This document shows, in pieces, positions 18,554 through 27,762 of a stretch of 64,000 nt of DNA. Each line of letters begins with the position of its first letter. Within the stretch, counting starts at the first letter, position 1. The DNA comes from Maribellus sediminis (GTDB lineage: Bacteria > Bacteroidota > Bacteroidia > Bacteroidales > Prolixibacteraceae). The stretch lies in NCBI RefSeq assembly GCF_011799805.1, contig NZ_WXUB01000001.1, forward strand, positions 1,302,001 to 1,366,000, read 5' to 3'. The translations under genes and the position numbers were made by a program. Below the pieces are notes generated by a model. That model was not told the origin of the DNA. It ran no database searches and saw only the letters and a program-made list of their open reading frames with translations.

Positions 18554-19570
18554 ATGAAGGCAATAGAGATAACAGAAGCAGGGGAGATGCAGTTGGTTGA
18601 GCGTGCTTTGCCACAACCGGCCAGTGGCGAGATTTTGCTAAAATTAAAATATGTGGGCTTTTGCGGCTCCGACCTAAGTACTTACCTTGGTAAAAATCCA
18701 CTGGTTCAGTATCCGCGAGTTCCGGGTCACGAAATTTCTGCCGTTATTGAAGAAATAGGAGAGAATGTACCTGATACTTTTTCTGTTGGTCAATTGGTAA
18801 CGGTGGTGCCATACACCAATTGCGGACAGTGTAGCTCGTGTAAAAAGAAACGTTTTAATGCCTGTCGCTACAACCAGACTTTGGGTGTTCAGCGTGATGG
18901 TGCCATGGCCGAGTACATCTCAGTTCCGTGGCAAAAGGTGTTAAAAGATGAGGCCTTATCAGATTTGCAACTGGCGTTGGTAGAACCGCTCACTGTTGGT
19001 TTCCATGCGATTGACAACGGAAAAGTGACCGATATCGACACGGTGATGGTTTTTGGTTGCGGAATGATTGGTAGTGGTGCTATAATTCGGGCCAAACTTC
19101 GTGGAGCCACAGTTATAGCCGTTGATATTGATGACTCAAAACTGGAAGTGGCCAAAGAATTGGGCGCAACGTATACCATCAACTCAAAAGATCAGAACCT
19201 GCATGAGGAGCTGGAGAAAATTACGAATGGCGACGGGCCAACAGTGGTGATCGAAGCTGCCGGTAATCCGATAACCTACAAAGCTGCGATTGAAGAAGTG
19301 GCTTTTGCCGGCCGTGTGGTTTGCATCGGTTACGCCGGTTCCGAGATTTCATTCTCAACCAAATTATGGGTGCAGAAAGAGCTGGAGATCATGGGATCGA
19401 GAAATGCGAATCCTAGCGATTTTGAAGCTGTGATGAAATACCTGCGAGAAAGTGACCTGGACGAAAGTTTACTGGTTTCAAGAATCGTTGATCCGGAAGA
19501 TGCACCCGAGACGATGAAAGAATGGTCGGAAGCGCCGGGCAAGATCCTGAAGATTTTGGTGAAATTCTAG
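18554..19570 (+). CDS. Zinc-dependent medium-chain alcohol dehydrogenase
   Basis: This 338-residue dehydrogenase has both zinc sites: the catalytic Cys in VGFCGSDLSTY (about 38) with PGHEISAVIEEIG, and the structural set CGQCSSCKKKRFNAC (about 92-106). The Rossmann motif VFGCGMIGSGAIIRAKLRGA (about 165-184) is followed by an acidic VDIDDSK that suggests NAD(H). It resembles L-galactonate, sorbitol or threonine-type sugar-acid dehydrogenases. It begins 12 bp after the lactonase gene and closes the operon. In an oxidative deoxysugar route it could oxidise a sugar acid or keto-deoxy acid. The dehydratase and aldolase or hydrolase steps are absent from the window, so the pathway is incomplete here. 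Confidence 0.85.
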   Translation: MKAIEITEAGEMQLVERALPQPASGEILLKLKYVGFCGSDLSTYLGKNPLVQYPRVPGHEISAVIEEIGENVPDTFSVGQLVTVVPYTNCGQCSSCKKKRFNACRYNQTLGVQRDGAMAEYISVPWQKVLKDEALSDLQLALVEPLTVGFHAIDNGKVTDIDTVMVFGCGMIGSGAIIRAKLRGATVIAVDIDDSKLEVAKELGATYTINSKDQNLHEELEKITNGDGPTVVIEAAGNPITYKAAIEEVAFAGRVVCIGYAGSEISFSTKLWVQKELEIMGSRNANPSDFEAVMKYLRESDLDESLLVSRIVDPEDAPETMKEWSEAPGKILKILVKF

Positions 19571-19578
19571 TTATGATT

Positions 19579-19624
19579 ATTCACCGGGTGACTATAAGTT
19601 GTAAAAAAGAGTCACCCGGTGAAT
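19579..19624. terminator. Perfect 15-bp inverted repeat between convergent genes
   Basis: Arms 19579-19593 and 19610-19624 are exact reverse complements around a 16-base loop. The hairpin lies between the end of the alcohol dehydrogenase (+) and the end of the mocA-like gene (-). It has no long T-run on either side, so it is either a bidirectional terminator of a less usual type or a protein-binding or mRNA-stabilising site. Confidence 0.55.
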
Positions 19625-19636
19625 AGTGCCTAAGTA

Positions 19637-20242
19637 TTACATATTTTTTAGGTACTCCGTCAATAATTCCTGATAAGCTTCCATGCTATCCATATCACGA
19701 AGAATTCTACCTCCCTCGATAAACTGAACATTATCCCGATATTTCATCAGGATCGATTTGGCGCCTTGTCTGCCATTAAGTTTTCCAAGCTCATCAAAAT
19801 AGTGATGATCGAAAACCGCAGGAACGCCCTCCCAGCCTTCATCCGATCTTGAAGCTATAATTGAAGCTTTTCCGGAAGAAAAGGAATCAATCAATTTCTG
19901 AAGATGAGCCACACTCATTAATGGCTGATCAACCAAGGTAAAAAGTACAGCCGACGATGAAGGAAAATCAGCCTGCAACTTTTCCATGCAGGTAGCAACG
20001 GAACTACCCATTCCGCTTTCCCAGTTTGAATTGATGACGAAGTTTGCATTGTATTTATCGATTACCGGAATAATTTTTTCAGCATTAGCACCCAAAACAA
20101 CGATGATCGGATGCCCGAGTTTTTGTAAAATTTGTAGTTGGTGTTCAATCAATGTTACTTCTCCCCACCGAAGCAATTGTTTGGCTTGCCCCATTCGGGA
20201 GGAACCACCGGCAGCCAGCAATATTACGGGAATTTCATCCAT
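19637..20242 (-). CDS. mocA: MocA-like molybdenum cofactor nucleotidyltransferase
   Basis: The start is the ATG at 20242 (201 residues); the longer frame reads back into xdhC. The nucleotide-binding signature LLAAGGSSRMGQAKQLL (about 8-24) is diagnostic for the MobA/MocA/IspD superfamily, and FTLVDQPLMS (about 100) supplies the metal-binding Asp. The arrangement of SSRMGQAK followed by VTLIEHQL and the VDQP motif matches MocA rather than MobA: it would transfer CMP to molybdopterin to form MCD. It overlaps the end of xdhC by 8 bp and belongs to a four-gene unit with a molybdenum hydroxylase, which is the enzyme class that uses MCD. Confidence 0.85.
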   Translation of the reverse strand: MDEIPVILLAAGGSSRMGQAKQLLRWGEVTLIEHQLQILQKLGHPIIVVLGANAEKIIPVIDKYNANFVINSNWESGMGSSVATCMEKLQADFPSSSAVLFTLVDQPLMSVAHLQKLIDSFSSGKASIIASRSDEGWEGVPAVFDHHYFDELGKLNGRQGAKSILMKYRDNVQFIEGGRILRDMDSMEAYQELLTEYLKNM

Positions 20243-21251
20243 GAATGGAACTGAGTTTGTCGCGTAAACGAATAGGTTCCTGTTGGCGCACCACGCCCAG
20301 AATTTCAGCCAGAATTGAAACTGAAATTTCAGCCGCACTTTCAGCACCGATACTGATTCCGGCCGGCCCGTGAATCTGTTCCAGGAAGTCAATTGAAATG
20401 TCAGGTTTGTAATCCAGCACCATATTCAACACACGTTCCCTACGACTGAACGAGCCCAACAAACCAATGTAGGCAGGTTGCGCATCTTTTAAAGCCATCA
20501 GGTACTGAACGTCTTTATTGAAACTGTGTGTCATTAACACTACAGCAGTCTGATTGTCAATTTTCAGTTGGTCAATTTCGTCGAAAGCCGGTGTTATCAA
20601 TTCGCTGGCTCCCGGGAAATAATCGCAGGATTTTTCTTCATCGGGCGACGCCACAACGGTCACTTCCCAGCCCAACAGTTTTGCTGCCTGACTGAGCTGC
20701 ACCGCATCGTGTTCCGCGCCAAAAATAAACAGCCGGAAAAGTGGCTCAAAACTCTGCGAAAAGCATTCCAACTCATCATTTCTTGAAGGCTGGAAATCAG
20801 GAGATAGGCTGTATTGTTTTCCGTTTATTTGAAGCACAGAGCCCATTCCGTCAAACTCGCCAACTTCGTTCACGAACCAGGTTTCCATTTCGAAAGTTTG
20901 ACGAGCGTTGAGTTGTTTTTCAAAATCAGCGAGCAATTCAGAAGACAGGCTTACCGGTTCAATAAGCATATGAATAATGCCCTCGCAACCGATGCGTAAA
21001 CGGCCGTCGTAACTCATTACTTTTGCTTTGCCACTTTTAAAAACACTCTGCGCCTGCCGGATGATTTCATTTTCCACACAGCCGCCACTTATGGCGCCCA
21101 CTGTTTCTCCATCTTCGCCAACGACCATTCGCACACCGGGTCTTCGGTAAGATGTACCATTGAGGGCAACTACCGAAACAAAAACAGCTTTTTTACCCTG
21201 TTTTTGCCAGGCGTGCACTGTTTCAAATAGTTGTTTAAGTTCGTGCGTCAT
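20235..21251 (-). CDS. XdhC/CoxI family molybdenum hydroxylase maturation protein
   Basis: This 338-residue protein has the XdhC/CoxI N-terminal domain (about 1-75) with TSYRRPGVRMVV and the conserved EDGETVGAISGGCVENEIIR, whose Cys is expected to bind the molybdenum cofactor. The C-terminal Rossmann-like XdhC domain (about 175-320) contains RLFIFGAEHDAVQLSQAA, VVLMTHSFNKDVQYL and YIGLLGSFSRRERV. XdhC proteins receive Moco from MocA, protect it during sulfuration and pass it to the hydroxylase. It overlaps mocA downstream and starts 18 bp after the hydroxylase large subunit gene, matching that job. Confidence 0.9.
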   Translation of the reverse strand: MTHELKQLFETVHAWQKQGKKAVFVSVVALNGTSYRRPGVRMVVGEDGETVGAISGGCVENEIIRQAQSVFKSGKAKVMSYDGRLRIGCEGIIHMLIEPVSLSSELLADFEKQLNARQTFEMETWFVNEVGEFDGMGSVLQINGKQYSLSPDFQPSRNDELECFSQSFEPLFRLFIFGAEHDAVQLSQAAKLLGWEVTVVASPDEEKSCDYFPGASELITPAFDEIDQLKIDNQTAVVLMTHSFNKDVQYLMALKDAQPAYIGLLGSFSRRERVLNMVLDYKPDISIDFLEQIHGPAGISIGAESAAEISVSILAEILGVVRQQEPIRLRDKLSSIHG

Positions 21252-21269
21252 TTTGGTTTTTCTTCAGTT

Positions 21270-23522
21270 TTAAACTTCGAAAGTGTTCTTGATAAACGGC
21301 TGATGATAATAACGGGTTCCGGTGGCTTTGTAAAGCGCATTGGCCAGCGCGGCCATAACCGGCGGATATGGTGGTTCTCCCAGTCCGGTAGGGTGGATGT
21401 CGTTTTCAATAAAGTAGGTATCAATCTTTTTCGGAGCTTCAGCATGGCGGATCAAACGATAACCATCGAAGTTACTTTGTTCGGGTTCGCCATTGTTAAA
21501 GGTAATTTCACCATACATCGCGGTACCGATTCCGTCAACTACCGAACCTTCCGACATATTTCTGGCGGCATCGGGATTGATTACAATTCCACAATCAACC
21601 GAGCTGTAAACGTGATCCACTTTTGGTTCTCCGTTTTCCAACACTATATCGACTACCTGTGCAACGTAACTGCGGTGGCAGAAATACGCGGCAACACCGC
21701 GGTTTTTCCCTTCGGAATTGGTATTCCATCCCGATTTTTCGCGAATGTCTTCCAGCACGCCGGCATAACGCGCGGCATCGTAATCGTTGTTCTCACCAAC
21801 CGGATTTTCCTGTGCCCGTTTTAGCAAATCGAGCCGGAACTGAATCGAATCGACACCCATAACTTCGGTCAGTTCGTCGAGAAACGATTGTTCGGCAGCG
21901 GCATTGAAGTTACTGCCCGGTGCCCTGAATGCGCCTACACTGATATTCGAATCAACAGACCAGCTTTCAGCCAGGTAGTTATCAATTGCCCCGGCCGGGA
22001 AGCGGTTGGCGTGCAGTGCATTTTGAGGAATACCACCCATTTTTACATGGAAGCCAATAAGCTTGTTGTCGGCATCCAACGCGGCCCGGTACACAGCGTG
22101 GTACATCGGTCGGTAAATACCAAAGGTCATTTCGTCTTCGCGGGTGTACACCAGTTTAACGGGCGCTTTCATCTTTTGTGAGATCACCGCCACTTCCGCC
22201 ATAAAGTGGCCATATAAACGACGGCCAAAACCACCTCCCATTCTTGTCATTTGAACTTCCACATTTTCCACTGGTAATCCCAACCTCTCGGCAATGGTTT
22301 TTTGCATCGGTTCCGGCGACTGTATTGGACCAACCAATGTTGCGTTATCTTCTTTTACATCGGCAAAAAAGTTCATCGGTTCCATGGGGCTGTGAGCCAG
22401 GAAAGGAGCCGTGTAAGTACGTTCAATTATTTTGGCAGCCTTTTTAAATGCTTCCTCCGGATTTCCGTCGCGGCGGACAACACGGGCATCTTTTGATGCT
22501 TCTGCTATTATTTTTTTTCTGTGATTGGAAGAACTCTCCAAACCACCGGGGACGGTAACATCGCGACTGTCGCCACCCCAGCCTGCTGCTTTGTAATTTT
22601 GCACATCAAATGGTTCCCATTCTGCATTCAGCATCAGTTTTGCCGTCCACACTTCCCAGGTGGTATTTCCCACAATTGCCACTAATTCGGTAAACGAAGT
22701 TGTGTCGGACCACTGACGCGAATAATCGTCGTTATATACATTAATTGCAAAAACGTCTTTAATACCAGGCATCGATTTTACCTCAGCGGCATCAAACGAT
22801 TTGAGTTTCAGACCAAAAGCCGGCGGATGAACGATCATGGCGGTTAACATGCCATCCACTTTATAATCGAGGCCGAATAATGGTTTTCCGGTTACAATTT
22901 TCAACCCATCAACGTTTTTTTGCGAATGGCCTATAATTTTAAAATCACCAAGGTCCTTGAGATCTACTTCTTCAGGAACAGCTATTTCTGAAGCCGCTGA
23001 AGCAAACTTGCCGTATCCGGCTTCTTTCCCGCTGGATTTGTGGAAAATAATTCCGTCTTCGGTTGTTAATTCATCAACCGAAACATCCCAGGCTTGTGCT
23101 GCTGCCGTCAGTAACATTAAACGCGCGGAAGCACCGGCCATTCTTAATGCCGTGAAGGTGGTGCGTATGGAATCGCTGCCACCGGCCAGCTGGCGGGTAT
23201 ATTTTTTTGTGTTGAGCGGAGCCTGTTCAACCAGCACATTTTTCCAGTCGATATCGAGTTCCTCAGCAACAATCATCGGCATTGACGTTTTAACGTTCTG
23301 CCCGATTTCGGGATTCGGCGAAAAAATGGTAGTAACGCCATTATCTCCTATTTTTAAATAGGCGTTGATTTCGAACCACTCTTCTGGTATTACCAAACCT
23401 TTCGGCGCATTGGTACTACACCCCGAAGCAAGCCAGTTAAATCCGATTAGCAGACCACCACCGGCTGCCAGCGAGCTTTTTAAAAAAGAACGTCTGTTGT
23501 ATGTTGTTTTAATCCGTGTCAT
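21270..23522 (-). CDS. Tat-exported molybdopterin-binding hydroxylase large subunit (isoquinoline 1-oxidoreductase beta-like)
   Basis: This 750-residue subunit opens with a twin-arginine signal (YNRRSFLKSSLAAGGG, about 8-23) and a hydrophobic stretch, then a Cys in LASGCS that could be a lipobox. Molybdenum hydroxylase motifs are present: an HSPMEPMNFFADV segment (about 375), TRMGGGFGRRLYGHF (about 410), VGAFRAPGSNFNAAAEQSF (about 525) and GLGEPPYPPVMAALANAL (about 715), whose Glu is at the expected catalytic-base position. The single-chain plan, without separate FAD subunit, fits the isoquinoline 1-oxidoreductase/nicotinate or aldehyde dehydrogenase group that passes electrons to a periplasmic acceptor. 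The 2Fe-2S subunit lies 29 bp upstream. The natural substrate cannot be assigned. Confidence 0.9.
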   Translation of the reverse strand: MTRIKTTYNRRSFLKSSLAAGGGLLIGFNWLASGCSTNAPKGLVIPEEWFEINAYLKIGDNGVTTIFSPNPEIGQNVKTSMPMIVAEELDIDWKNVLVEQAPLNTKKYTRQLAGGSDSIRTTFTALRMAGASARLMLLTAAAQAWDVSVDELTTEDGIIFHKSSGKEAGYGKFASAASEIAVPEEVDLKDLGDFKIIGHSQKNVDGLKIVTGKPLFGLDYKVDGMLTAMIVHPPAFGLKLKSFDAAEVKSMPGIKDVFAINVYNDDYSRQWSDTTSFTELVAIVGNTTWEVWTAKLMLNAEWEPFDVQNYKAAGWGGDSRDVTVPGGLESSSNHRKKIIAEASKDARVVRRDGNPEEAFKKAAKIIERTYTAPFLAHSPMEPMNFFADVKEDNATLVGPIQSPEPMQKTIAERLGLPVENVEVQMTRMGGGFGRRLYGHFMAEVAVISQKMKAPVKLVYTREDEMTFGIYRPMYHAVYRAALDADNKLIGFHVKMGGIPQNALHANRFPAGAIDNYLAESWSVDSNISVGAFRAPGSNFNAAAEQSFLDELTEVMGVDSIQFRLDLLKRAQENPVGENNDYDAARYAGVLEDIREKSGWNTNSEGKNRGVAAYFCHRSYVAQVVDIVLENGEPKVDHVYSSVDCGIVINPDAARNMSEGSVVDGIGTAMYGEITFNNGEPEQSNFDGYRLIRHAEAPKKIDTYFIENDIHPTGLGEPPYPPVMAALANALYKATGTRYYHQPFIKNTFEV

Positions 23523-23551
23523 GTTTCGCGATTTTAATTCAACTAATAAAC

Positions 23552-24007
23552 TTATGATTTCGCTGCTGTTTTAATGGCCGCTTTAATCCGTGTGTAGGTT
23601 CCGCAACGGCAAATGTTTCCATTCATAGCCGTTTCTATCTCTTCATCAGTAGGACTTGGATTTGCGTTGAGCAGCGCGGTTGCCGACATGATCTGTCCGG
23701 ACTGGCAGTAGCCGCATTGTGCTACATCGTGTTCGATCCAGGCCTGCTGAACCGGATGATCACCGTTTTCTGAAAGTCCTTCAATGGTTGTAATTTCCTT
23801 GTCTCCAACCGAATCGACAAAGGTGATGCACGAACGTACTGCCCGGCCATCGAGATGGATGGTACAGGCGCCACATTGTGCGATTCCGCAACCGTACTTG
23901 GTTCCCAACAGGTTTAAATGATCGCGAAGCACCCACAACATCGGGGTGGAAGGATCAACGTCAACCTGGTATTCTTTTTTGTTGATTTTTAGAGTGTAAA
24001 CAGCCAT
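23552..24007 (-). CDS. 2Fe-2S subunit of the molybdenum hydroxylase
   Basis: This 151-residue subunit has the complete cysteine pattern for two [2Fe-2S] clusters: Cys40, Cys45, Cys48 and Cys60 for the plant-ferredoxin-like cluster ([17 protein letters not shown]) and Cys98, Cys101, Cys133 and Cys135 for the helical cluster (CGYCQSGQ and GNICRCGTY). It has no signal sequence, so it would be carried through the Tat system with the large subunit, as in related enzymes. It is the first gene of the operon that continues with the large subunit, XdhC and MocA. Length and motifs match IorA/CoxS proteins. Confidence 0.95.
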   Translation of the reverse strand: MAVYTLKINKKEYQVDVDPSTPMLWVLRDHLNLLGTKYGCGIAQCGACTIHLDGRAVRSCITFVDSVGDKEITTIEGLSENGDHPVQQAWIEHDVAQCGYCQSGQIMSATALLNANPSPTDEEIETAMNGNICRCGTYTRIKAAIKTAAKS

Positions 24008-24224
24008 GATTTTAGAAGTATTTTGAATTTAATTTTCCTCGAAGTTGGTTTATGTACAATGTGATATGCAATTAAATATACGAAAAACAAACTAGTGTAA
24101 AAAAAGGTTGTGTCGGTAAGTGACTAAATGACTGCAGAGTGATACAATGATTTGGTTGAAAGCGAACTATAAGGCGCATAAATATTGGCCTAAACGAAAT
24201 CTTCAGGATATTGAGGTATTGAAT

Positions 24225-24338
24225 ATGAATCTGAGGTTTTCAGTTCAAATAATCCTATTGGTCTTATTCACATCAAATATTGCTGATGTTATTCAAGGCC
24301 AATCTGATTCTCTTTGTCATTTCTTACGACCGGATTAA
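24225..24338 (+). other. Possible 37-residue signal-peptide-like ORF
   Basis: In the 316-bp gap between the hydroxylase operon and the DUF5916 gene an ATG at 24225 opens a short frame, with residues 3-18 hydrophobic (LRFSVQIILLVLFTSN) and a polar tail. It overlaps the last 15 bp of the convergent DUF5916 gene. It looks like an isolated signal peptide, so it may be a leftover from a lost secreted gene or chance. No homologue is recognised. Nothing else is seen in this gap. Confidence 0.2.
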
Positions 24339-26474
24339 ATACGACAGCTTAATAAAAAATCCGCGTTGTTGCTGAGTTGGTCTGTGGTTTTGGTCGAGGA
24401 AATTTAGATCCGCATCGGTCTGTTCATACAAAGCTCCGTACCCAATGTGCCCCACCGTGCCGGGAATGTAGGTAAACGAAAGCAACACATCGCCAAGAAA
24501 TTCTTTACTATACCCGTTGTATTCGCCCACACCACGCAAAAACAGGTATTTATTAAACTGGTAGGTTACTTTCAGGCGTTCGATGGGGTAGTTGTAAATT
24601 TTTTCGTCGCTGCCATCGGCCCTAAAATCGTACCACGAAAAACTTGCCTCTGCATTTAATTTTGGCAAGGGTTGAAAGCTGAACATCGAAGTGATTTTAT
24701 TGTATTTGCCCTGCTCCGGATCGGCCGAATAGTAAATCCCGTTCATCCGGCGGTAAACTACATGACCTTCGAACCAGTTTCCGGCAGCACCGCCAAGCAG
24801 CACATTTATACCCCCGGTATTAAACCGTTCACCCATAAAAATTTCGTTGCTCAACAGGTATTTAATTTTAAAGACACCGCGTCCTTGTGTGCGCACCTGT
24901 GCCGACACAAAATTGTAGGTTTCATTCATGTTGTAAATACGGTCGCGGGTATAGGTGGTAAACAGTTCAAAATCGAGGCGGTTAAACACTTTATTGCCGG
25001 GGTAAATCTTGGGCATCAGCAAACCGGCCAGTTGATAAATCCCGGTTCGGGTTACATACCCGGTTTCCACACGAAAATCTTCGTCAACACCTTTCGCCGA
25101 AACTTTGTAGGTCAGGTTACGGGTATCGTGGGTTAACACAAGCCCAAAACTATTACCGGGATTCTTTTCTTCAGCAACAATAGTTTGACTGTGGAACCCA
25201 TTGTATTCGAACATCGTCGATTTATTTAAACGAATTTGTCCGTCGACACCCAATACACGGTTGTTAAATTCCGGCGCCTCACGACCGGTGTATAAAAAGC
25301 CCAGGAAACTTTCGTCTTTCAGGTTGCGTTTGTAGCGAAACAGCGGGAAATGTGCATATTCGTTTTTTCCATCTTCGGTTTCGGTGCCCAGTTCATCCGC
25401 CGAATACAAAATGTTTACTTCATCTTTTTTACCGATTTTTCCGGTGAGTTTAGCCCCGGTAAGCGGATTAACAATGGTTCGTGTGTGCACCATCATTTGA
25501 ATGGGATCGATAACCGAAGTTTGCGTAGCTGCCACATTGAATTTCTCCAGCCCCTCCAAAAAGAAAGGACGTTTTTCGGGATACAACAACTGGTAGCGCA
25601 GGTTTACGTCAATCTGCCCGGCATCGGCTTCTACCTGGCTAAAGTCGGGGTTTAGTGTTCCGTCGAAAACAAGGTCCGAAGTAATGCCGTATTTAACTGT
25701 CAGGCTCGCTTCAGGCTTGCGCTGGTCTTTTACCATTTTTCCATCCTGGTTGATATCGGTGTGTTTGTAGGTAACTGCCGGAAGTATTTCCCAAAGTCTG
25801 TGGTAATTGATGCCGGCGTAGTTCACTCCCATAAACTGGGTTAAAAAGGCATATCCTTTTTCGGGATCCATTTCGGGAACTGAACCATGCGTTTTTGTGC
25901 GTGCAATGGTTCGTTCGAGGAAAAGCCCCATTTGCACGGTGTCGTTTTTCGAAAAACGGATACTTTTCAAAGGAATCCTGATTTCAACGCTATAACCGTC
26001 ATCGTCGATTTTGCCGGCGCTGTACCATACTAGGTCGATACTCGGATCTTCGGTTCCGGCAGCAAAACGCGAGTCGCCCTGAATCCCCAGCGGGTTCACA
26101 TAAAAGGCGTACAGCGATTGCTGGTCGTTATGCGAATCAAGATTTACGCATACAAAATCGTCATCAAAAATCTGGTCGCGGGCCGAAACAGTGGCTTTTA
26201 TTTTATCCGGTTCGCTATCGTAACATCTAAAGGCAAAGTACAGGTTCTCCTCGTCGTAACTTAACCAGGCTTCGGTTTTTTCGGGCATGGGTTTTTCAAA
26301 GTCGGGGATGAAAGTTATAAAGCCTGTAAATTTATTGGCACTCGTCCAGGTTGCATCATCAAGCTTCCCATCAATAACCGGTGGTTGAGTGGTTTTTACT
26401 ACGTTGACTTCCTGTTTGGCGGCAATACAATTAATGGAAATAAGAATGAAAAGAATTAGGTAAGGTGATTTCAT
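24324..26474 (-). CDS. DUF5916 outer-membrane protein with N-terminal CBM9-like domain
   Basis: This 716-residue protein has a signal peptide (about 1-19). The N-terminal part (about 25-215) is a carbohydrate-binding family 9-like domain with PPVIDGKLDDATW, an AWLSYDEENLYFAFRCYDSE strand pair and DGYSVEIRIPLKSIRF. The remainder (about 240-716) is a DUF5916 beta-barrel-like region with alternating hydrophobic strands, including YPEKRPFFLEGLEKF, and it ends in an aromatic-rich strand (GFFIKLSYLIRS), as outer-membrane barrels do. The function of DUF5916 proteins is not established. It is a single gene, read divergently from the GH43 lipoprotein gene at 26728. Confidence 0.85.
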   Translation of the reverse strand: MKSPYLILFILISINCIAAKQEVNVVKTTQPPVIDGKLDDATWTSANKFTGFITFIPDFEKPMPEKTEAWLSYDEENLYFAFRCYDSEPDKIKATVSARDQIFDDDFVCVNLDSHNDQQSLYAFYVNPLGIQGDSRFAAGTEDPSIDLVWYSAGKIDDDGYSVEIRIPLKSIRFSKNDTVQMGLFLERTIARTKTHGSVPEMDPEKGYAFLTQFMGVNYAGINYHRLWEILPAVTYKHTDINQDGKMVKDQRKPEASLTVKYGITSDLVFDGTLNPDFSQVEADAGQIDVNLRYQLLYPEKRPFFLEGLEKFNVAATQTSVIDPIQMMVHTRTIVNPLTGAKLTGKIGKKDEVNILYSADELGTETEDGKNEYAHFPLFRYKRNLKDESFLGFLYTGREAPEFNNRVLGVDGQIRLNKSTMFEYNGFHSQTIVAEEKNPGNSFGLVLTHDTRNLTYKVSAKGVDEDFRVETGYVTRTGIYQLAGLLMPKIYPGNKVFNRLDFELFTTYTRDRIYNMNETYNFVSAQVRTQGRGVFKIKYLLSNEIFMGERFNTGGINVLLGGAAGNWFEGHVVYRRMNGIYYSADPEQGKYNKITSMFSFQPLPKLNAEASFSWYDFRADGSDEKIYNYPIERLKVTYQFNKYLFLRGVGEYNGYSKEFLGDVLLSFTYIPGTVGHIGYGALYEQTDADLNFLDQNHRPTQQQRGFFIKLSYLIRS

Positions 26475-26686
26475 GCACAGTCTGGTTTTTCAGCAGTGAA
26501 TATAGGTTTTTCAGCTGATAAGTCGATCAATTTGGCAATTTGTTACACGTAAAACATCAAGTAAGAAAATCTTAGTATAAAGTCGAAAGTTGTATTTCCT
26601 TTAAAGATTAGTCCAGATTCGCTGGTTGCGACGAATTTCCGACCCAAGTTGATTATTACGGAACTAACTAATTCGTTGGTCAGTCA

Positions 26687-26694
26687 TAGATTTG
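26687..26694 (+). promoter_or_regulatory. Putative -7 box for the GH43 lipoprotein gene
   Basis: TAGATTTG matches the Bacteroidota -7 box TAnnTTTG and would place the transcript start about 28 bp before the ATG at 26728. No TTTG occurs at the expected 19-base spacing, so a regulator may be needed. It lies in the 253-bp divergent region with the DUF5916 gene. Confidence 0.35.
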
Positions 26695-26727
26695 TGTTCA
26701 AACCGAATTAAGGACAAATCAAAAAAA

Positions 26728-27699
26728 ATGAGCAAAGTATTTTTACTGTTCTTTACAATTTCCACGATTCTTTTATTTACGAATTGTCAGCAAAAGAAGA
26801 CCGAATTTAGTGGTAATCCGCTTTTTGAAGAGCCTTTAACCGCAGATCCTGCTGTTCTTGTTTACAAGGACACCCTTTATCTTTTTACCGGTTCAGATGA
26901 GGTGCCTGTGGGAGAAGACGGGTTTGTGATGAAAAAGTGGTATGTGTTTTCTACGGCAGATATGGTAAACTGGACCAACCATGGAGTAAAACTGAGTGTT
27001 GAAGATTTCGATTGGGCATCGAAAAACGCTTTTGCCGGGCACTGTGTGGAAAACCACGGTAAATTTTGGTGGTATGTGCCTATGGTGGTGAAAGATACAA
27101 CAACCATTCTACACGAAGGATTTGGAATCGGCGTAGCGGTTGCCGATCACCCGCTGGGACCTTATAAAGATGCTTCAGGGCAACCCATCATCTGCGACAC
27201 CACTGCAAATTCGATCGTTCTGAATATTGATCCGGCAGTTTATGTCGACGATGACGGGCAGGTTTACATGTATTGGGGATCGTGGAACGCAGCCCGCTAC
27301 GTAAAGTTGAAAGACAATATGATTGAAACAGACGGGCCGGTTGAAACCGTTAAAGCCACAAACTTTTTCGAAGCGCCCTGGATTCACAAAAAGGGTGAAA
27401 CCTACTACCTCTCGTATGCAGCACATTACCCTTCTACAACCGAATATTCGACTTCTAAAAGCATAACCGGCCCATGGGAATACCAGGGAGTGATTAATGA
27501 TACCATTCCAAACTCGCCCACGAATCACCAGGCCATTGTAACTTTTAAAGGACAGGACTATATTTTTTATCACAATGCTGATACGCCTACAGGAGGACCT
27601 TTCCGCCGCAGTGTTTGTGTCGATAAACTGGAATACGATGAGAACGGGAAAATCATGAAATTGGTTCGTACCAAAACAGGTGTTCCTGTAATTGAATAA
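26728..27699 (+). CDS. GH43-family glycosidase lipoprotein
   Basis: The start is the ATG at 26728 (323 residues); an upstream TTG would place 12 polar residues before the signal. A lipoprotein signal ends LFTNC (Cys20). The five-bladed propeller residues of GH43 are in place: Asp40 (TADPAVLVYKDTLYLFTG) as base, Asp168 (NIDPAVYVDDDGQVYMYWGS) as pKa modulator and Glu215 (FFEAPWIHKKGETYYLSY) as acid. GH43 enzymes act mostly on alpha-L-arabinofuranosides, beta-xylosides or beta-galactans; the subfamily is not clear from the sequence alone. It is a single gene whose stop lies 63 bp from the end of the convergent moeB-like gene. Surface or periplasmic placement is inferred from the lipobox. Confidence 0.9.
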   Translation: MSKVFLLFFTISTILLFTNCQQKKTEFSGNPLFEEPLTADPAVLVYKDTLYLFTGSDEVPVGEDGFVMKKWYVFSTADMVNWTNHGVKLSVEDFDWASKNAFAGHCVENHGKFWWYVPMVVKDTTTILHEGFGIGVAVADHPLGPYKDASGQPIICDTTANSIVLNIDPAVYVDDDGQVYMYWGSWNAARYVKLKDNMIETDGPVETVKATNFFEAPWIHKKGETYYLSYAAHYPSTTEYSTSKSITGPWEYQGVINDTIPNSPTNHQAIVTFKGQDYIFYHNADTPTGGPFRRSVCVDKLEYDENGKIMKLVRTKTGVPVIE

Positions 27700-27762
27700 A
27701 TGACAAATTGGCAATTTACCAGGACTAATATTAGGTTTCGTTTTTGAAGATAGTTTTTCTAA

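Noticed and set aside
20243-20392. Longer N-terminus for the MocA-like protein
   Set aside because: It reads back into xdhC; the nucleotide-binding motif lies seven residues after the ATG at 20242, as is normal.
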